Positions 51,353 through 59,944 of a stretch of 64,000 bases of DNA are shown here, piece by piece; the stretch's first letter is position 1; each line of letters opens with the position of its first letter. Source of the stretch: Flavobacteriales bacterium UBA7690 (lineage in GTDB: Bacteria; Bacteroidota; Bacteroidia; Flavobacteriales_F; PHOS-HE28); assembly GCA_002482775.1 (NCBI GenBank), contig DLGQ01000061.1, positions 6,421 through 70,420 of the forward strand. Reading direction: 5' to 3'. Position numbers and translations under genes: made by a program. The notes beneath the pieces are model-generated. The model made no database searches, was not told the DNA's origin, and saw only the letters and a program-made list of their open reading frames with translations.

Positions 51353-53253
51353 TGGGCAGCGAACACGACCATAGCAACGAAGCGAAAGCAGCAGGAACCC
51401 CAAGCGCGTGGCGCGCCTACAGCCCCGCCATCGCCTCCTTCGTCCTGCTCATAGGCGGCATCGCCATTGACCAGCTTGCGCCGCAGTTCTTCCAACCGGA
51501 ATGGAAACGCCTCGCATGGTACCTCGCGGCATACCTGCCCGTGGGCCTGCCCGTGCTGTTCAAAGCGATCAAGGCCATTGCCAAGCGCGATGTCTTCAGC
51601 GAGTTCTTCCTCATGAGCCTGGCCACGATCGGCGCTTTCTTCATCACCGAATATCCCGAGGGCGTGGCGGTGATGCTCTTCTATGCCGTGGGCGAACTGT
51701 TCCAGGACGCCGCCGTGGATCGCGCCAAGCGGAACATACAAGCGCTGCTGGATGTGCGGCCCGATACCGCGAACGTGATGCGCGATGGTGTCCCGGTGGA
51801 AACGCCCGCCGCCGAGGTGAAAGTCGGTGACACCATCCGCATCCGCGTGGGCGATCGTGTGCCTTTGGATGGCAAGCTCCTCAGCGAGCAGGCCTCCTTC
51901 GATACCGCAGCGCTCACAGGTGAAAGCGTGCCACGTACCATTGTGAAGGAAGCACCGGTGCTCGCCGGCATGATCGCCACGGACAAGGTGGTGGACATGG
52001 AAGTGACCAAGCCCTTCGGCGAAAGCAGCCTCGCACGCATCCTCGACCTGGTTCAGAACGCCGCGAAGAGCAAGTCGCCCACGGAGCTCTTCATCCGCCG
52101 CTTCGCACGGATCTATACGCCCATCGTGGTGGCACTGGCCGTAGGCATCGTGCTGGCACCCATGCTCATCGTGGATCCGTATGTCTTCAACACCTGGCTC
52201 TACCGCGCGCTCATCTTCCTGGTGATCTCCTGCCCGTGCGCGCTGGTCATCAGTATTCCGTTGGGCTACTTCGGCGGTATCGGCGCCGCAAGTCGCAAAG
52301 GAATCCTGCTGAAGGGGGGCAACTACCTCGACGTGCTCACGAAGGTGAACACCATCGTGTTGGACAAGACCGGCACGCTCACCGAAGGCGTGTTCGCCGT
52401 GCAGGAAGTGAAGCCCGCTGCGGGCATTACCGAAGGCCGCTTGCTCGGCGTGGTGAAAGCGATGGAGACGCACAGCACACACCCCATCGCGCAGGCGGTA
52501 TTGAAGCATCCGCAGGGCGATACCGCGGGCGAGGCCACGAACGTGGAAGAGATCAGTGCGCACGGCATGCGCGGCACGGTGGACGGCAAGGAAGTGCTAG
52601 TGGGCAACGCGCGCTTGCTGAAGAAGTTCAATGTCGCATACCCTGCGGAAGTGGATGCGATCGAGGACACCATCGTGGTTTGTGCCATCGGCGGTGCGTA
52701 CGCGGGCTACCTCACCGTTGCTGACAAGATCAAGGCCGATGCGAAGGAGACGATCAGCCTACTGAAGGCCCAAGGCATCCGCGAGATCGTGATGCTCAGC
52801 GGCGACAAGACAGCGATCACGCAACGCGTGGCCGCGACCCTCGGTATCACCAAGGCCTTCGGCGATCTGCTCCCCGAAGACAAGGTGACGAAGATGCAGG
52901 AAGCGAAGAAGGACCCCACCGCTGTGGTGGCCTTCGTGGGCGATGGCATCAACGACGCTCCGGTGCTGGCCCTAAGTGATGTGGGTATCGCCATGGGCGG
53001 CCTGGGCAGCGATGTGGCGATCGAGACCGCCGACGTGGTCCTTCAGAACGACAAGCCCAGCAGTATCGCCGAGGCCATCCGCATCGGCAAGGCCACCAAG
53101 CGTGTGGTCACGCAGAACATCGTGCTCGCCTTTACAGTGAAGGCCATTGTGCTGGTGCTTGGTGCGGGCGGGTTGGCCACGTTGTGGGAAGCCGTCTTTG
53201 CTGATGTGGGCGTGGCGCTGTTGGCTATCCTGAATGCGAGTCGGATGCGGTGA
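51352..53253 (+). CDS. heavy-metal P-type ATPase (Zn/Cd/Pb type), copy 2
   Basis: This 633-residue pump has the same length and motifs as copy 1 at 41212-43113: CPCALVISIP (Cys 294, Cys 296), DKTGTLTEG (Asp 338), STHPIAQA, GDGINDAPVLALSD and ADVGV. Differences cluster in the first 17 residues, including the HDH-containing N-terminus, and are otherwise scattered and mostly conservative. The DNA has many silent differences, so the copies are not a recent duplicate. ATG 51352 shares a base with the lipoprotein stop; a TTG one codon earlier is unlikely. It has its own upstream promoter. Confidence 0.94.
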   Translation: MGSEHDHSNEAKAAGTPSAWRAYSPAIASFVLLIGGIAIDQLAPQFFQPEWKRLAWYLAAYLPVGLPVLFKAIKAIAKRDVFSEFFLMSLATIGAFFITEYPEGVAVMLFYAVGELFQDAAVDRAKRNIQALLDVRPDTANVMRDGVPVETPAAEVKVGDTIRIRVGDRVPLDGKLLSEQASFDTAALTGESVPRTIVKEAPVLAGMIATDKVVDMEVTKPFGESSLARILDLVQNAAKSKSPTELFIRRFARIYTPIVVALAVGIVLAPMLIVDPYVFNTWLYRALIFLVISCPCALVISIPLGYFGGIGAASRKGILLKGGNYLDVLTKVNTIVLDKTGTLTEGVFAVQEVKPAAGITEGRLLGVVKAMETHSTHPIAQAVLKHPQGDTAGEATNVEEISAHGMRGTVDGKEVLVGNARLLKKFNVAYPAEVDAIEDTIVVCAIGGAYAGYLTVADKIKADAKETISLLKAQGIREIVMLSGDKTAITQRVAATLGITKAFGDLLPEDKVTKMQEAKKDPTAVVAFVGDGINDAPVLALSDVGIAMGGLGSDVAIETADVVLQNDKPSSIAEAIRIGKATKRVVTQNIVLAFTVKAIVLVLGAGGLATLWEAVFADVGVALLAILNASRMR

Positions 53254-53414
53254 AATGACCTGCCCCGTGGGTTTCTTGACCGCTGGAGCCCCCGGGTCAA
53301 CCTCGCCCACACCGAAAAGCGCGTTAGAAAGCATTTTCGACACGCCCCGTTTACCTCCTCCGGGGTTCAATTCAATGAAAGAAAGTCCATAAGCTTGTAC
53401 ATCACCACACCAGC

Positions 53415-53960
53415 ATGTCGGAAACGGAGCCAAAGCAAGAAGCCTTCCACCTTAGCACGCTCAGTGACATTTGTGAATGCCTTAGTCCAGTGGAATGTGC
53501 GTACTGGGCTGAGGGATGCGGCGTTGCATTGGAAAATGCAAAGCACACCTCACCTGTTGATTTATCCATAGCCGGAGCGCATGAAGAAAACGTGAGTATC
53601 GCGTGGACCCAAGTCAAGAAGAGTGGTAGCTGGAGAAACCCCATCGATAGTGCTCACTTCGGTGGCCTTGCGATAGCGGTACTGGTTATCAAACGTGCGA
53701 CACCATACAAGTTCATTGAACAGTCTTTCGGGGGCACTGGGATAGACTATTACGTTGGGGATGATATAGGCCCCAACTTCATCAAGGCACGATTGGAAAT
53801 TTCCGGAATAGGTGAAGCGAAGGGCAGCAACACGGTGGCGCGACGGGTGGCGACAAAGACTGTTCAATCTAAGCGGAGTGATGATAGCGGGATGCCAGCT
53901 TACGTTGTGGTGACCGAGTTTAAAGGGCCTAGCGCAACCATAACACACCGACTGTTATGA
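53415..53960 (+). CDS. hypothetical protein, first gene of a coupled pair
   Basis: I cannot assign a named family to this 181-residue soluble protein. It contains FGGLAIAVLVIKRATPYKFIEQ, GTGIDYYVGDD, KARLEISGIGEA and LPAYVVVTEFKGP-like MPAYVVVTEF. The Asp in IDYYVGDD followed by ARLEISG resembles the spacing of D...E metal sites in some nuclease-like folds, but no E-x-K is present and this is speculative. The next gene begins in its stop codon (ATGA), so both proteins are probably made together. Base composition is lower in GC than the metal genes. Confidence 0.7.
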   Translation: MSETEPKQEAFHLSTLSDICECLSPVECAYWAEGCGVALENAKHTSPVDLSIAGAHEENVSIAWTQVKKSGSWRNPIDSAHFGGLAIAVLVIKRATPYKFIEQSFGGTGIDYYVGDDIGPNFIKARLEISGIGEAKGSNTVARRVATKTVQSKRSDDSGMPAYVVVTEFKGPSATITHRLL

Positions 53961-55288
53961 CCTCCTCCAAAGATCTCCATCGCCAAGCCATGGACTTGGT
54001 TACTGGCGCTTTGGTCTTGAAGGCTAAAGCAGATTTTTCAGGGTATGTGCGTATGATGACGCAAGCCCTGCCGCTAGAAAGAGCAGCAGCGGAGTTGATG
54101 ATTGACGAACTGGATGCAGAGCCGACGCGGTCCGTTCTTTTTTTGGGTGCCGCGAACATCGCTTGGGCATGCCGGGATGCGGAGCTGACCAAGCGGATGA
54201 TAACCCTCGGCCTAAAGGGCAACGCTCCGTTGAAAATGACGGATGACCTCATTAGCCTGCTTCAAGACGTCACTTATGCCGAGCGCACCGAGAGCGACCT
54301 ATCTCCCGAACGCTTTCACTACTTGGATGCACTGCGGGATAAGGCGCTGAACATTCGGATCAAAGCAAAAACAGGCTCTCATTCGGATGCTGTCATACTT
54401 AGGTATGGCACTCATGCCCTCAACAAAATCGACGCATCTTGGAATGCCTTTGTTATGAACAGCTACGTCAACACTTTTGCTGTTGACGCCACCACCAAGG
54501 ATGCCTTGATCATTCCAACGCTCGTCCGGAAGGACGCGCCGATGTTGATCGCTAACCTAACCTTCAGGAGCTTCGGGGTGAGCTTGGTGAGCGACACTTG
54601 CTTGATGAGCCAAAGTGTTGTCAAAAAGCAGCAACGATGGCGAGAGACGCTGTTTGACGAGTTCAAGGATGATGTGTTTAACGTTGACTACCAGTCAACA
54701 CGCGACAGAACGCGAATCCTACGCAAGTTTTCCGACGAGCAGCGAAGGGAAATTTATGGCCCCATTCTGCCATTGATGAAGGAAAGCAACGGTTTCGCAA
54801 TATCTATCCTTGACAAGGAATTTACCCCTACCAGCGAACGTGTACTGAGACCGGTTGACGTAACCTCATCTTCGGAACTAACGCCACCAGAGACCAAACC
54901 CGAGCCACCGGAAAAAGTCCTGACCAAGGCAGTGTACTTCAGCAATCCGAATAGTACCAAGGTTAGTGAACGCGATTTCATCGACAAGGAGGAGTTAGAC
55001 TATCTAGCCATAACAAGACGGGTGAGCCTGGTTGAAAGCAGCTTAGGTAGTCTGAGGTTCCCGAGCGAGCTGGAAATTCCTATCGTCTACGAGCGGCCGT
55101 ACTTTTCAATCAACGACCACAGATTTGGGCTCAGTGAACAGGACAAGGAGATTTCTGCTGTGATGGAGCTATACGCAGCGCGACTCGTGCAGTTGTACGA
55201 TACGCTATCGAAATTGACCGATGCGGAGCTTACGGAAGACCAGCGACGGATAAAAGCGGCGTTCGCCAGTGTCGTGCGAACTGTATGA
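53957..55288 (+). CDS. hypothetical protein, second gene of a coupled pair
   Basis: This 443-residue soluble protein is not recognised. The N-terminal third is helical and looks like a repeat or TPR-type region (GALVLKAKADFSGYVRMMTQALPLERAAAELM). The middle has AVILRYGTHALNKIDASWNAF and TKDALIIPTLVRKDAPML, and a Pro/Glu-rich linker (TPPETKPEPPEKV) separates a C-terminal helical domain. It starts inside the stop of the 181-residue gene. The pair stands alone between the ATPase unit and a convergent PIN-like gene, in the island's distal cargo region. Confidence 0.7.
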   Translation: MTSSKDLHRQAMDLVTGALVLKAKADFSGYVRMMTQALPLERAAAELMIDELDAEPTRSVLFLGAANIAWACRDAELTKRMITLGLKGNAPLKMTDDLISLLQDVTYAERTESDLSPERFHYLDALRDKALNIRIKAKTGSHSDAVILRYGTHALNKIDASWNAFVMNSYVNTFAVDATTKDALIIPTLVRKDAPMLIANLTFRSFGVSLVSDTCLMSQSVVKKQQRWRETLFDEFKDDVFNVDYQSTRDRTRILRKFSDEQRREIYGPILPLMKESNGFAISILDKEFTPTSERVLRPVDVTSSSELTPPETKPEPPEKVLTKAVYFSNPNSTKVSERDFIDKEELDYLAITRRVSLVESSLGSLRFPSELEIPIVYERPYFSINDHRFGLSEQDKEISAVMELYAARLVQLYDTLSKLTDAELTEDQRRIKAAFASVVRTV

Positions 55289-55332
55289 GTGCTATGAATC
55301 TAGAATAGGCAAACGCTCGACGGGCAGTAATC

Positions 55333-56301
55333 TTAGGACACGGCCAACGGTTCCAGCGTGGCGACGAGTTCAGCCAAGTCCACAGAACGCCCAGAAAATA
55401 CCCGGCAGCCGTATTTCACCGCGAGACCGGTCTCTACCAACTCTTGCTTCCTCGGGCCATCTACGAGGGCGATGTGGGCTACCGGCAGGGCAGTGGACAT
55501 GCGTAGCAGGTCGATGTGATCCCCATCCGTTTCCGTCTTATGCCGATGCGCCATGTGATCAACCAACGTATTCCGAATATGGACCGGCGGAATGTTCGCG
55601 AACCCTACTTGCTTCACCTCGTTGTAGAGCCGTTCAGCCTCTGACGTCGTCATCAGGTGATGCTTCATAAGTATCTCCAGAAAGAGATCCACCCAGTGCG
55701 CCACATCCGAGCCTGGGAAACCGGCTCCACGGATTCGAATACCACCTACCTCGAGGAGCGTGTTGAGGCGTTCGAGGAATTCCTGCTTGGCGAAGTACTC
55801 TGAGATGCTGAACGAAAATGGCTTCCACTTGTTGGCGACAAGCCCAGGTCGGGTTCGGCTTCGGATCCAATTTGCGTCTTCCAGTGCTGGGTTCAGCCGA
55901 ATGCCTAGCAGGTCGCGCTCCGACCTCAGCCTCTGTTGCACATCCGCGTCGAGTTCCCGGCGGACCTCCCCCTTGACGATGTAGTCGTACCGCGTTAGTA
56001 CCGTGCCGCGCATTCGGGCGCTCATCGCCTTGGTAGCCGCGAACGGGGCGCCAAGGATGTGATACCCACCCGAAAGTCCGTTGAACAAGGCAGTCTGCTG
56101 CTGCATCACACTCAGAGGCCTGTGTGCGGTCTCTAACCAGTGTTCCGAAGGAATGGGGCAGAGCAGCTTGCCGTTGGCAACACCTTCTCGTAAAAGACCC
56201 TCCACTTCCTGCCACACACCCTCACCCTGGGAATCAATCATGCTGCTGGCAGCGAACTGGTCGAGGTAGATCAGCCTACACTGCGGATCGGGAGAATTCA
56301 T
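55333..56301 (-). CDS. PIN-like domain protein
   Basis: This 322-residue protein shows features of a PIN-type nuclease. RLIYLDQFAASSM holds an N-terminal Asp (14), SEHWLE gives acidic residues (53, 57), and DGDHIDLLRM and HIALVDG supply Asp residues (259, 261, 264, 281) near the C-terminus, as expected for a four-acid metal site. The central part is helical. PIN nucleases cleave RNA or single-stranded DNA, usually as toxins or defence effectors. No small antitoxin gene is adjacent, so it is not a classic VapBC pair. It is convergent with the gene pair upstream. Confidence 0.65.
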   Translation of the reverse strand: MNSPDPQCRLIYLDQFAASSMIDSQGEGVWQEVEGLLREGVANGKLLCPIPSEHWLETAHRPLSVMQQQTALFNGLSGGYHILGAPFAATKAMSARMRGTVLTRYDYIVKGEVRRELDADVQQRLRSERDLLGIRLNPALEDANWIRSRTRPGLVANKWKPFSFSISEYFAKQEFLERLNTLLEVGGIRIRGAGFPGSDVAHWVDLFLEILMKHHLMTTSEAERLYNEVKQVGFANIPPVHIRNTLVDHMAHRHKTETDGDHIDLLRMSTALPVAHIALVDGPRKQELVETGLAVKYGCRVFSGRSVDLAELVATLEPLAVS

Positions 56302-56479
56302 GGCTCAATAATGACTTCAATCCTCTTCCAGCGACGACACCGTGGGTGCACCGTTAATAACGATCGATCGTGGATGATCAATAGCCCCCTGGTTATGTTT
56401 TCAACATGTAGACGTTCGCACCTTTGATATCAGTACATCTCCCCCGGACCGGGTTTCCCAGCAGTACAGAATCAAAATA

Positions 56480-56911
56480 ATGAGCACAAAGACCATTGTG
56501 GGCGAATTGCAGCCCAACTTACCTCAGCTCCTTGACCTTTCTTGGTCCGAGGGCCAGCTATGGAGCGCGTATGACTTCGACGGGATCCATGTAGGACGGG
56601 TCACCTTAACCACCACTGCACAAGATGGTCTCCGTCGCTTGAGCAATGGCACCGTATGGATCTCCATCCGGGCCTTTGATCAAAACGACAACGAAGTACT
56701 TTTCTCCAAGAACCCGATCAACCTTCGAGCTATCGTGCGGAACGACATGATCCAGCCCTTCTTGGATGCAGAACAGGTAGTACCCCTTCCGAATGGGCCT
56801 GATTATGCCTTTCGCAAGGCACATCACTGGACTGTGGAGTTCTCCGTTGAAGAAGTAGAGCTACTGGCGGATGAAACGCTAACCATAAAAGTGACTGCTG
56901 TGGCTCAGTAA
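56480..56911 (+). CDS. hypothetical protein
   Basis: This 143-residue soluble protein appears beta-rich: QLWSAYDFDGIHVGRVTLTTTAQDG, GTVWISIRAFDQNDNEVLF and HHWTVEFSVEEVELLADETLTIKVTAVAQ. It may form a beta-sandwich. No signal peptide or known family is seen. It precedes a winged-helix protein by 13 bp on the same strand and the two are likely cotranscribed at the right end of the island. Confidence 0.65.
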   Translation: MSTKTIVGELQPNLPQLLDLSWSEGQLWSAYDFDGIHVGRVTLTTTAQDGLRRLSNGTVWISIRAFDQNDNEVLFSKNPINLRAIVRNDMIQPFLDAEQVVPLPNGPDYAFRKAHHWTVEFSVEEVELLADETLTIKVTAVAQ

Positions 56912-56924
56912 GCCAACGAATGAC

Positions 56925-57503
56925 ATGAAGCAAGTAGAAAAGCTCGACCGCATTCTGCGGTACCTATATGACCACCGTTTCGACGGCAACAACTACATGC
57001 TGTTCGGCATCGTGGAGGAGCTACAGCTGCCGGTCGTAGGTAAGCATGAGGTTATCGAACTAGGCCAACGCCTAAAAAAAGATGGACTTGTGGACGCTAT
57101 CGGACTCGCAATGGGTAACCTGGCCATGGAGCTAAACTCCTATGGAGTAGAGTACTGCGAGGAGAGATCGTACGGAAGTCCTGCACAGCCTGTGGCGACC
57201 GCACCCATCAACATTGTGGGAAGTCAGCAAGTGGTCGTAGTGAGCCACTCGCCAGGGGCCAACGTTGTAAACCATGGAGCCGGAACACCACTGGCACAAG
57301 AAATCGTTCAGCAGGCCGGTAAGGATCCTTCGCTTACTCAACATGATCGCGAGGAGCTCAAACAGCTATTGGACGAAATTCAAGGGTGTGCAGCACAAGG
57401 AATTAAGCCTAAGATGGGCCTAGACACCTTGTTGAGCCGGTTCGGCAACCTATCAAGCGTTGGCAGCCTAGTGACTTCCTTCGCTGAACTTCTTGGCGCC
57501 TAG
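56925..57503 (+). CDS. winged-helix hypothetical protein with central hydrophobic motif
   Basis: This 192-residue protein has an N-terminal winged-helix-like domain (about 1-85), with LDRILRYLYDHRFDGNN, a recognition-like EVIELGQRLKKDGLVDA and a wing-like ELNSYGVEYCEE. A short central stretch, INIVGSQQVVVVSHSPGANVV, resembles 'I-N-I-x-x-S' amyloid or RHIM-like signalling motifs seen between a sensor and an effector in bacterial defence proteins. The C-terminal part is helical (DREELKQLLDEIQG). The motif reading is tentative. It is the last gene before the island's right end. Confidence 0.65.
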   Translation: MKQVEKLDRILRYLYDHRFDGNNYMLFGIVEELQLPVVGKHEVIELGQRLKKDGLVDAIGLAMGNLAMELNSYGVEYCEERSYGSPAQPVATAPINIVGSQQVVVVSHSPGANVVNHGAGTPLAQEIVQQAGKDPSLTQHDREELKQLLDEIQGCAAQGIKPKMGLDTLLSRFGNLSSVGSLVTSFAELLGA

Positions 57504-57539
57504 TCCACGCTCTGGAGAAACGGCTCCAAGCAACAACCA

Positions 57540-57550
57540 AACCGACAACC
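57540..57550 (+). repeat. candidate recombinase arm-type site, right end
   Basis: AACCGACAACC occurs here and at 24919-24929 in the same orientation, 55 bp inside the right att core. It is called as a possible recombinase arm site because of its position and repetition only. Confidence 0.4.
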
Positions 57551-57551
57551 T

Positions 57552-57598
57552 TAAAAAGCAAATCGCCGGAACCACCTGAACTTCAGGCGTTTCCGGCG
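57552..57598 (-). terminator. tRNA-Glu terminator supplied by the island
   Basis: An 8-bp outer stem (CGCCGGAA at 57564-57571 and TTCCGGCG at 57591-57598) encloses a 5-bp inner stem (CCTGA/TCAGG). On the minus strand it is followed by GCTTTTT. It lies 9 bp after the tRNA-Glu 3' end, inside the island, and replaces the terminator now stranded at 24735-24766. Confidence 0.75.
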
Positions 57599-57604
57599 TT
57601 GCTG

Positions 57605-57619
57605 TGTAGCCCGTAGGGG
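57605..57619 (+). repeat. right attachment-site core (att) of the island
   Basis: TGTAGCCCGTAGGGG is the same 15 bases as 24775-24789. It covers the 3' strand of the T-stem, the 3' acceptor strand and discriminator of tRNA-Glu, so integration keeps the tRNA intact. Confidence 0.88.
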
Positions 57620-57678
57620 AATCGAACCCCTGTTTCATCCGTGAAAGGGACGCGTCCTAACCCCTAGACGAACGGGCC
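57607..57678 (-). tRNA. tRNA-Glu (anticodon TTC)
   Basis: The minus strand folds into a complete 72-base tRNA: acceptor GGCCCGT with ACGGGCT (G1 pairs with U72 as a wobble) and discriminator A, anticodon stem CGTCC/GGATG around CTTTCAC, and T-arm AGGGG-TTCGATT-CCCCT. The anticodon TTC reads Glu codons. CCA is not encoded. Its 3' end is the integration site of the island, and it has an upstream consensus promoter. Confidence 0.97.
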
Positions 57679-57719
57679 ACGATGTCAAATCCCCGTGAGG
57701 GGGTCCCTGTTAGGGAGCG

Positions 57720-57749
57720 CAAATGTAAACAGATGATCGGAATTACAAA
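57720..57749 (-). promoter_or_regulatory. tRNA-Glu promoter
   Basis: On the minus strand TTTG (plus 57746-57749) and TACATTTG (plus 57720-57727) are separated by 18 bases, a near-ideal Bacteroidota housekeeping promoter (TTTG-N19-TAnnTTTG). The -7 element lies 41 bp before the tRNA 5' end. Confidence 0.75.
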
Positions 57750-57754
57750 CGGTC

Positions 57755-58459
57755 CTAGATCGGATCTGCATTATCAGCATGGAAACGGAAGCCCAAACGC
57801 TTGCCCGTGCTCAGCTGGAGGTTCCCGTTCAGTTCGTTCATCTCGCTCACGGTGACCTGCTGCACCTGGTCGTACGGCGGGGCCAAGAGGTCGAATTCCA
57901 GTACATAATTGACCACGGAGTACAGCACTTCCCTCAGGCGGGGTTCATCCATCACGTTGCCGGGCAGGTCGTTGTAGAGGAAACCCATCTGGCGTTTGCC
58001 CTGCACCAGAAAGTGGTTCTCCTTGTTGAGGAAGATCCTGGCCACCAAGTAACCCAGGTCGCGTTCACGGTTGAACTTGAAGGAGTCGCTCAGGAAGTTG
58101 TAGATGTTTATCACCCCGAAGTAGCCACGCATCTCGTCCTCTTCCAGGTAGCTTGTCTTCCACAGGCTGTGGCTCTGGTCCAGCTTGAAGACGTTGGTGT
58201 GCATGTGGAAGATGATGGTATCGCCCGCGACGCGCAGCTCGCAGGCCAAACTGCCTTTGTCCGTGAAGGAGACCACGAGGCGCTCATCCTTCTGGGTAAC
58301 CTCTTGTTCCAGGTCCGTCGCAACGTCTTTCAGCGTGAGTTTCAACTGTGCGAACAGCTCCGTGGTGGCCTTGAAGACATCCTGCTTCATGGCCGACTTG
58401 GTGCGCAGGGCCTTCACGATCAGCTCGCGCGACGTCGGGGTGCTTTCCTTCTTGCTCAT
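57755..58459 (-). CDS. conserved hypothetical protein downstream of proS
   Basis: This 234-residue soluble protein looks like a conserved Bacteroidota hypothetical. It has HMHTNVFKLDQSHSLWKTSYL, MRGYFGVINIYNFLSDSFKFNRERD, DLGYLVARIFLNKENHFLVQGKRQMGFLYND and a C-terminal GKRLGFRFHADN. No catalytic motif or membrane segment is evident. The start ATG at 58459 shares a base with the proS stop (TGATG), so it is cotranslated with proS. The function is unknown. Confidence 0.8.
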   Translation of the reverse strand: MSKKESTPTSRELIVKALRTKSAMKQDVFKATTELFAQLKLTLKDVATDLEQEVTQKDERLVVSFTDKGSLACELRVAGDTIIFHMHTNVFKLDQSHSLWKTSYLEEDEMRGYFGVINIYNFLSDSFKFNRERDLGYLVARIFLNKENHFLVQGKRQMGFLYNDLPGNVMDEPRLREVLYSVVNYVLEFDLLAPPYDQVQQVTVSEMNELNGNLQLSTGKRLGFRFHADNADPI

Positions 58460-59928
58460 CAGTAGGCGCGGGCGAAGATGACACGACGTTCGCTGGGTGC
58501 TCCCGTTACCATGCAGTTACCGGGGGTGCGGTCCCCTTCCAACGGAATGCACCGGATGGTGGCCTTGGTCTCGTTCTTCACCTTCTCCTCGGTCTCGGCT
58601 GTTCCATCCCAGTGGGCGTGGATGAAGCCTCCCTCTTCGATGGCGACCTTGAACTCCTCGTAGGTATCCACCGCGCGGGTGTAGCGTTCGCGCATGGCGA
58701 GGGCCTTCTGGTACAGGTTGTCCTGGATGGCGGTGAGCAGGTGCTCCACCTTCTCGGCGAGGTCCGTCACTTGCATCACGGTCTTTTCCATGGTGTCGCG
58801 CCGGGCCACTTCCACAGTGCCGTTCTCCATGTCGCGCGGGCCGATGGCGATGCGCACAGGGTACCCTTTGAACTCGTACTCGGCGAATTTCCAGCCGGGT
58901 TTCTTCTGGTCAACATCGTCGAACTTCACGGTGATGCCTTTCGCGCGGAGCGCGGCCAACACCGGCGCGAAGTAGGCGCGGATGGCTTCCATCTGTTCTT
59001 CGTTCTTCGCAATGGGCACCACGGCCACTTGTACTGGCGCCAACTTCGGCGGAAGCACGAGGCCATTGTCATCGCTGTGGGTCATGATCAAGGCGCCTAC
59101 CAACCGGGTACTGACCCCCCAACTGGTGGCCCAAACGTGCTCCTGCTTGTTCTCCTTGGTGGTGAAGAGCACATCGAAGGCTTTGGCGAAGTTCTGGCCC
59201 AAGAAATGGCTCGTTCCGGCTTGGAGCGCTTTCCCGTCCTGCATCATGGCTTCGATGCAATAGGTGTCCTCAGCACCGGCGAACCGTTCGCTGGCGGTCT
59301 TCACACCACGGATCACGGGGATGGCTAACCACTCTTCGGCGAAGCGCGCATACACGCCGAGCATTTTCTCGGTCTCTTCCACGGCTTCGGCCTTGGTGGC
59401 GTGGGCGGTATGGCCTTCTTGCCAGAGGAATTCAGCGGTTCTCAGGAACAAACGCGTACGCATCTCCCAGCGCACCACATTGGCCCATTGGTTGATGAGC
59501 AAAGGCAGGTCGCGGTAGCTCTTCACCCAGCCACGGTAGGTGTTCCAAATGATGGTCTCACTGGTGGGCCGGATGATGAGCTCCTCTTCCAGCTTGGCGT
59601 CGGGATCCACGATGACGCCATGGACCGGGTCGCTCTTCAGGCGGTAGTGGGTGACCACAGCGCATTCTTTCGCGAAGCCCTCCACGTGGCTGGCTTCCTT
59701 GGCCAGGTAGCTCTTGGGGATGAACAGCGGGAAGTAGGCGTTGACGTGGCCGGTCTCCTTGAACATGCCGTCCAAGGCGGCCTGCATCTTCTCCCACACC
59801 GCGTAGCCGTGCGGTTTGATCACCATGCAACCCCGAACGTCGCTGTGCTCAGCAAGGTCCGCTTTCAGTACCAGATCGTTGTACCACTTGGCGTAGTCGT
59901 CCGCCCGTTTGGTCAAATTGTCCGCCAT
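58459..59928 (-). CDS. proS: prolyl-tRNA synthetase (archaeal/eukaryotic-type)
   Basis: This 489-residue class II synthetase charges tRNA-Pro. The short, insertion-free form with [15 protein letters not shown] and [33 protein letters not shown] is the archaeal/eukaryotic-type ProRS used by many Bacteroidota. Motif 2 is [22 protein letters not shown], motif 3 is visible as [19 protein letters not shown], and the anticodon-binding domain follows with [25 protein letters not shown] 59928 begins the conserved N-terminus ([16 protein letters not shown]). Confidence 0.96.
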   Translation of the reverse strand: MADNLTKRADDYAKWYNDLVLKADLAEHSDVRGCMVIKPHGYAVWEKMQAALDGMFKETGHVNAYFPLFIPKSYLAKEASHVEGFAKECAVVTHYRLKSDPVHGVIVDPDAKLEEELIIRPTSETIIWNTYRGWVKSYRDLPLLINQWANVVRWEMRTRLFLRTAEFLWQEGHTAHATKAEAVEETEKMLGVYARFAEEWLAIPVIRGVKTASERFAGAEDTYCIEAMMQDGKALQAGTSHFLGQNFAKAFDVLFTTKENKQEHVWATSWGVSTRLVGALIMTHSDDNGLVLPPKLAPVQVAVVPIAKNEEQMEAIRAYFAPVLAALRAKGITVKFDDVDQKKPGWKFAEYEFKGYPVRIAIGPRDMENGTVEVARRDTMEKTVMQVTDLAEKVEHLLTAIQDNLYQKALAMRERYTRAVDTYEEFKVAIEEGGFIHAHWDGTAETEEKVKNETKATIRCIPLEGDRTPGNCMVTGAPSERRVIFARAY

Positions 59929-59944
59929 CCCCCTTTAGTGGTAT

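Larger units (their letters stand above)
24775..57619. mobile_element. genomic island (metal resistance) integrated in tRNA-Glu
   Basis: The island spans about 32.8 kb between two direct copies of a 15-base sequence that is the 3' end of tRNA-Glu. The left copy is an isolated fragment, and the right copy is part of the intact tRNA at 57607-57678. A tyrosine recombinase lies 0.2 kb inside the left end. The contents are accessory: metal export, His-rich secreted proteins and unknown genes. The flanking genes are polysaccharide export on the left and proS on the right. No relaxase, coupling protein or type IV secretion genes are seen, so it is called an integrated island that may need a helper, not a conjugative element. 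Confidence 0.88.

Noticed and set aside
24775..57619. Calling the island an integrative conjugative element
   Set aside because: No relaxase, VirD4-like coupling protein, VirB4/TraG or Tra genes are visible in the window, so conjugation functions cannot be claimed.
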